In this document: piece by piece, positions 30,284 to 32,234 of the stretch
How the letters are laid out: each line of letters opens with the position of its first letter
Position numbering within the stretch: position 1 is the stretch's first letter
From: Lentilactobacillus sp. Marseille-Q4993
GTDB lineage: Bacteria; Bacillota; Bacilli; Lactobacillales; Lactobacillaceae
Reading direction: 5' to 3'
DNA length: 32,234 nucleotides
Assembly (NCBI RefSeq): GCF_951230165.1
Contig: NZ_CATNVB010000031.1
Location: forward strand, 1 to 32,234
Program-made: the position numbers and the translations under genes
Notes under the pieces: generated by a model
Databases searched by the model: none
Seen by the model: the letters and a program-made list of their open reading frames with translations, nothing else
Told to the model about the DNA's origin: nothing

Positions 30284-31636
30284 ATGAAAAAGCAGCTAAA
30301 AATGGCCGTTCTTGGGCTGAGTGTGATGGTGGGAATGACTCTGGGGTATCAGACAGTGTTAGCGGACGTAATCTATGCTCCTGACCCAGCTAATAACATC
30401 ACTCAAGTTGATAAGGGCAATGTTTTAAAGGAATATAAGAAGAAAAGTCTTAACGTGATAGACAATCAGACCGTGAAGGGTAATATGGATCGAAAATATA
30501 ATGAGCATACTTTGACCCCTGATTCACCATCAACGGTTGATAATTACCAGACCACTGCTGATAGCAGTGCCCAGACAAATTTAGCCACCCAGTTTTTCTT
30601 ACCCGATGGGTTCAATGTAACTGGATATCAGCATGGTAATTTCCAAAACGTCACGCTTGATGACCAGGGAAATGTTTACTTTATCGAGTCAAACGGTAGT
30701 GAAACCAACCTAGGAGTAATCGTGGAGTACAATCTTCAAAAGCTGCAACAACTCGGAGTTGGTAAGGATACAATGGCGCTATGGCGGGCGTTTAACTATT
30801 TCAACCCGTATACAAACGAGGGGCTGGCTCATAATCAGGACTACGAAAATGCCTTTAACGAAATGAAGCAGCCTAAACTAAAGATAAAGGCCCTTAACGC
30901 TAAATTAGGAGTGGTTAGTGATAAGCACGATAAGCGAGTGATCAAACTAGCAATCGCTAAAGCTGAAAAGAAGATAAAGGCGATCAAGCAAGAGAACAGT
31001 GAACTGTTTAAGAACGAGAAGATTGCAGCGGCAGCCCAAATTAGTCAACAAATCGATATTGGTCACGGGCAGACATTATCGTTTAATCCGCAAAACCAAC
31101 ACCTATATATCGTTAAGGATAATACGCTTACGGATTTAGAAAATCAGAGTGAGAATAATGACGTAATTGAGATGAACACCGATAATTTGAAACCGATTCG
31201 GGAATATAATTTCAAGATGTTTTATGGCGATTCTGATAATTATCAGCTCCACACCTTGACGTTTGATAAGCAAGGTAACGCATACTGGTGCCGGAAAACT
31301 GGATTGGGGATGATGTTCTTCTTTGGTCGCCTTGATAAGCATGATGTTCAATTTCAAGCAGCTCCATCGTACCTAAAGAGTCGTGGTGGTTCGCCAAACC
31401 AAGGGATTAGCTACAATGCTAAGAATGACAGGTTGTATTTTGTTTCGGATGATATTTTAACGTCGATTCCGACTCAAGAGGTGAGGGATGGCAGTATCAG
31501 CCCGAGTGATATTCACTACTATGGCTTTACCAGCAAGCGGGAATGTGAGAGTTTGTCGTTCGACCAGGATGGCTATGGATATTTGTTGATGTTGTGGCCG
31601 GCGGAGTTGGTAAAATCGTCGACGCCATTGAATTAG
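30284..31636 (+). CDS. Secreted protein with propeller-like strands
   Basis: A 450-residue exported protein. Signal peptide residues 1-27 with likely cleavage after VLA. The mature part has repeated motifs of the type LDDQGNVYFIES, FDKQGNAYWCRK, YNAKNDRLYFVSDD and FDQDGYGYLLML, which look like beta-propeller blades. A Lys-rich helical stretch (about 205-250, KIKALNAKLG to IKQENSEL) is inserted between them. I do not recognise the family; similar extracellular proteins of unknown function occur in lactobacilli. Start is ATG 30284 after GGAAGGGA, 17 bases after the previous stop, so both proteins come from one message and may act together on the surface. Confidence 0.75.
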   Translation: MKKQLKMAVLGLSVMVGMTLGYQTVLADVIYAPDPANNITQVDKGNVLKEYKKKSLNVIDNQTVKGNMDRKYNEHTLTPDSPSTVDNYQTTADSSAQTNLATQFFLPDGFNVTGYQHGNFQNVTLDDQGNVYFIESNGSETNLGVIVEYNLQKLQQLGVGKDTMALWRAFNYFNPYTNEGLAHNQDYENAFNEMKQPKLKIKALNAKLGVVSDKHDKRVIKLAIAKAEKKIKAIKQENSELFKNEKIAAAAQISQQIDIGHGQTLSFNPQNQHLYIVKDNTLTDLENQSENNDVIEMNTDNLKPIREYNFKMFYGDSDNYQLHTLTFDKQGNAYWCRKTGLGMMFFFGRLDKHDVQFQAAPSYLKSRGGSPNQGISYNAKNDRLYFVSDDILTSIPTQEVRDGSISPSDIHYYGFTSKRECESLSFDQDGYGYLLMLWPAELVKSSTPLN

Positions 31637-31828
31637 AAAATTAGATTGTTAATAAAATGGATGTAAAAGCCCAGCCTTAATTTCAGGTCGAAATTAGGGC
31701 TGGGTCTTTGTTTTAAGCCGGGTGCTTGTTAAATGTTGTAACTGTTGGCTTTCTCTCTTCGTTTAAAAAAATAAGCGCAATTATGGAAGAACACAAAAAA
31801 ACAGTAGTAAATTTCAGGAAAATAAAAT
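31637..31828. other. Intergenic gap before the IS
   Basis: It contains the surface-operon terminator at 31666-31712 and about 115 further AT-rich bases in which I see no gene. The whole gap between the last CDS and the transposase start is 331 bases; its right part belongs to the IS. Confidence 0.6.
31666..31712. terminator. Terminator of the surface operon
   Basis: CCCAGCCTTAATTTC (31670-31684) pairs with GAAATTAGGGCTGGG (31690-31704), one T-G, around AGGTC, then TCTTTGTTTT. Confidence 0.88.
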
Positions 31829-31906
31829 GGTTCTACAATATCTGTTGTTGGTGATAGATTTTTCTATCACTGATAGCAGATTTTTTGTATATTCTAAAGG
31901 TACACA

Positions 31907-31930
31907 AAAAACGGAGACCCTCCGTTTTAA
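31907..31930 (+). terminator. Hairpin insulating the transposase gene
   Basis: AAAACGGAG pairs with CTCCGTTTT around ACC, between the IS end and the transposase start. It would stop transcription coming in from the host chromosome. Confidence 0.6.
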
Positions 31931-31967
31931 ACCACCCTACTAAAAGCGTTCAAAGAAAGGACTCCGC

Positions 31968-32234
31968 ATGGATAATATTAGCAAAGATTTATTAAATATA
32001 AAAGATGAAAAAATAACTTTGATTGATAGTTCGGTTGGTAATGATGGTGTGACTAGGATTCAAGCTACGCTTGATTATGTTCCTAAGGCTTGTGAACACT
32101 GTGGAATTGTTAATGAAGGTCAAATAACCAAATATGGTTGGCGGAAGACAACCGTCCGGTATCCACGAGCGATTGGAAGCACAGTGATTTTAATCTTGAA
32201 ACGCCGTTATTTCTGTTGTAAAGAAGATGCTGGT
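31968..32234 (+). CDS. ISL3-family transposase, N-terminal fragment
   Basis: An open frame of 89 codons that runs off the window end. It begins MDNISKDLLNIKDEKITL and shows the N-terminal zinc-ribbon of ISL3 transposases: CEHCG, then KYGWRKTTVRYP and RRYFCCKED. The helix-turn-helix and DDE catalytic part lie beyond the window. Start ATG at 31968 with AGAAAGGA upstream. Truncation here is only a window effect. Confidence 0.85.
   Translation, partial: MDNISKDLLNIKDEKITLIDSSVGNDGVTRIQATLDYVPKACEHCGIVNEGQITKYGWRKTTVRYPRAIGSTVILILKRRYFCCKEDAG

Larger units (their letters stand above)
31829..32234 (+). mobile_element. ISL3-type insertion sequence, left end only
   Basis: The likely left terminal repeat starts near 31829 with GGTTCTACAATATCTGTTG, similar in its GG-TCT start to ISL3-family ends. 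Inside lies a small hairpin (GTGATAG/CTATCAC), a terminator-like hairpin and the transposase gene. The right end and any target duplication are outside the window, so the exact boundary is an estimate. Confidence 0.65.

Noticed and set aside
1-32234. CRISPR array, tRNA, rRNA or prophage genes
   Set aside because: No regularly spaced repeats, no cloverleaf or rRNA sequence that I recognise, and no phage genes.

Overview
The window looks like a Lactobacillaceae chromosome of moderate-to-low GC. Supporting this are two L-2-hydroxyisocaproate dehydrogenases of the Lactobacillus/Weissella type, a PduO close to the Limosilactobacillus reuteri enzyme as I remember it, an R-alcohol-dehydrogenase-like SDR, the lactobacillar type of AraB, an FLP-like Crp/Fnr regulator and an ISL3-type element. 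All assignments come from reading motifs and remembered family sequences; no search was run. Genus is not resolved.

Layout. 1-3500: an aldo/keto reductase, the YdbS/YdbT pair of bacterial PH-domain membrane proteins and a GlsB/YeaQ-type small membrane protein. 3500-7450: an MFS exporter convergent with a three-gene minus-strand operon. That operon encodes a secreted helical-repeat protein, a membrane-anchored DUF4430 protein and an ATP:corrinoid adenosyltransferase. The first two look like the two halves of transcobalamin/intrinsic factor, so this may be a cobalamin capture-and-activation cassette; it is the most interesting locus here. 7770-9106: an unrecognised protein with an FLP-like regulator. 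9264-11642: araB-araD without araA, behind a perfect 26-bp palindrome. 11753-14844: two hicD paralogues with conserved promoters flanking a HAD phosphatase and a multi-hairpin intergenic region. 14950-16953: a CiaRH-like two-component system, divergent from a YoaK-like membrane protein.

18342-20258: a GNAT acetyltransferase, then a leader of almost 390 bases in front of an Lsa-like ABC-F gene. The leader carries an 8-codon peptide whose codons form one arm of a long inverted repeat, plus mutually exclusive stems further down. This is the expected design for antibiotic-inducible ribosome-mediated attenuation. 20433-22331: a pair of anchored proteins sharing one domain present three times. 22397-25210: OsmC, TenA, a lipoprotein with an acidic loop and a CPBP intramembrane protease. 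25308-27583: an SDR dehydrogenase, and a seven-TM protein divergent from a TetR regulator across a palindrome.

27638-31636: an anchored/secreted DNA/RNA non-specific nuclease, divergent from a two-gene operon of secreted proteins. Between them lie four 11-bp-spaced TTNACA-like repeats resembling a Bacillus PhoP box, which suggests phosphate-starvation control of the nuclease and possibly the surface genes. The window ends inside an ISL3-type insertion sequence of which only the left end and first 89 codons are present. Many gene pairs are separated by strong, often bidirectional, hairpin terminators.
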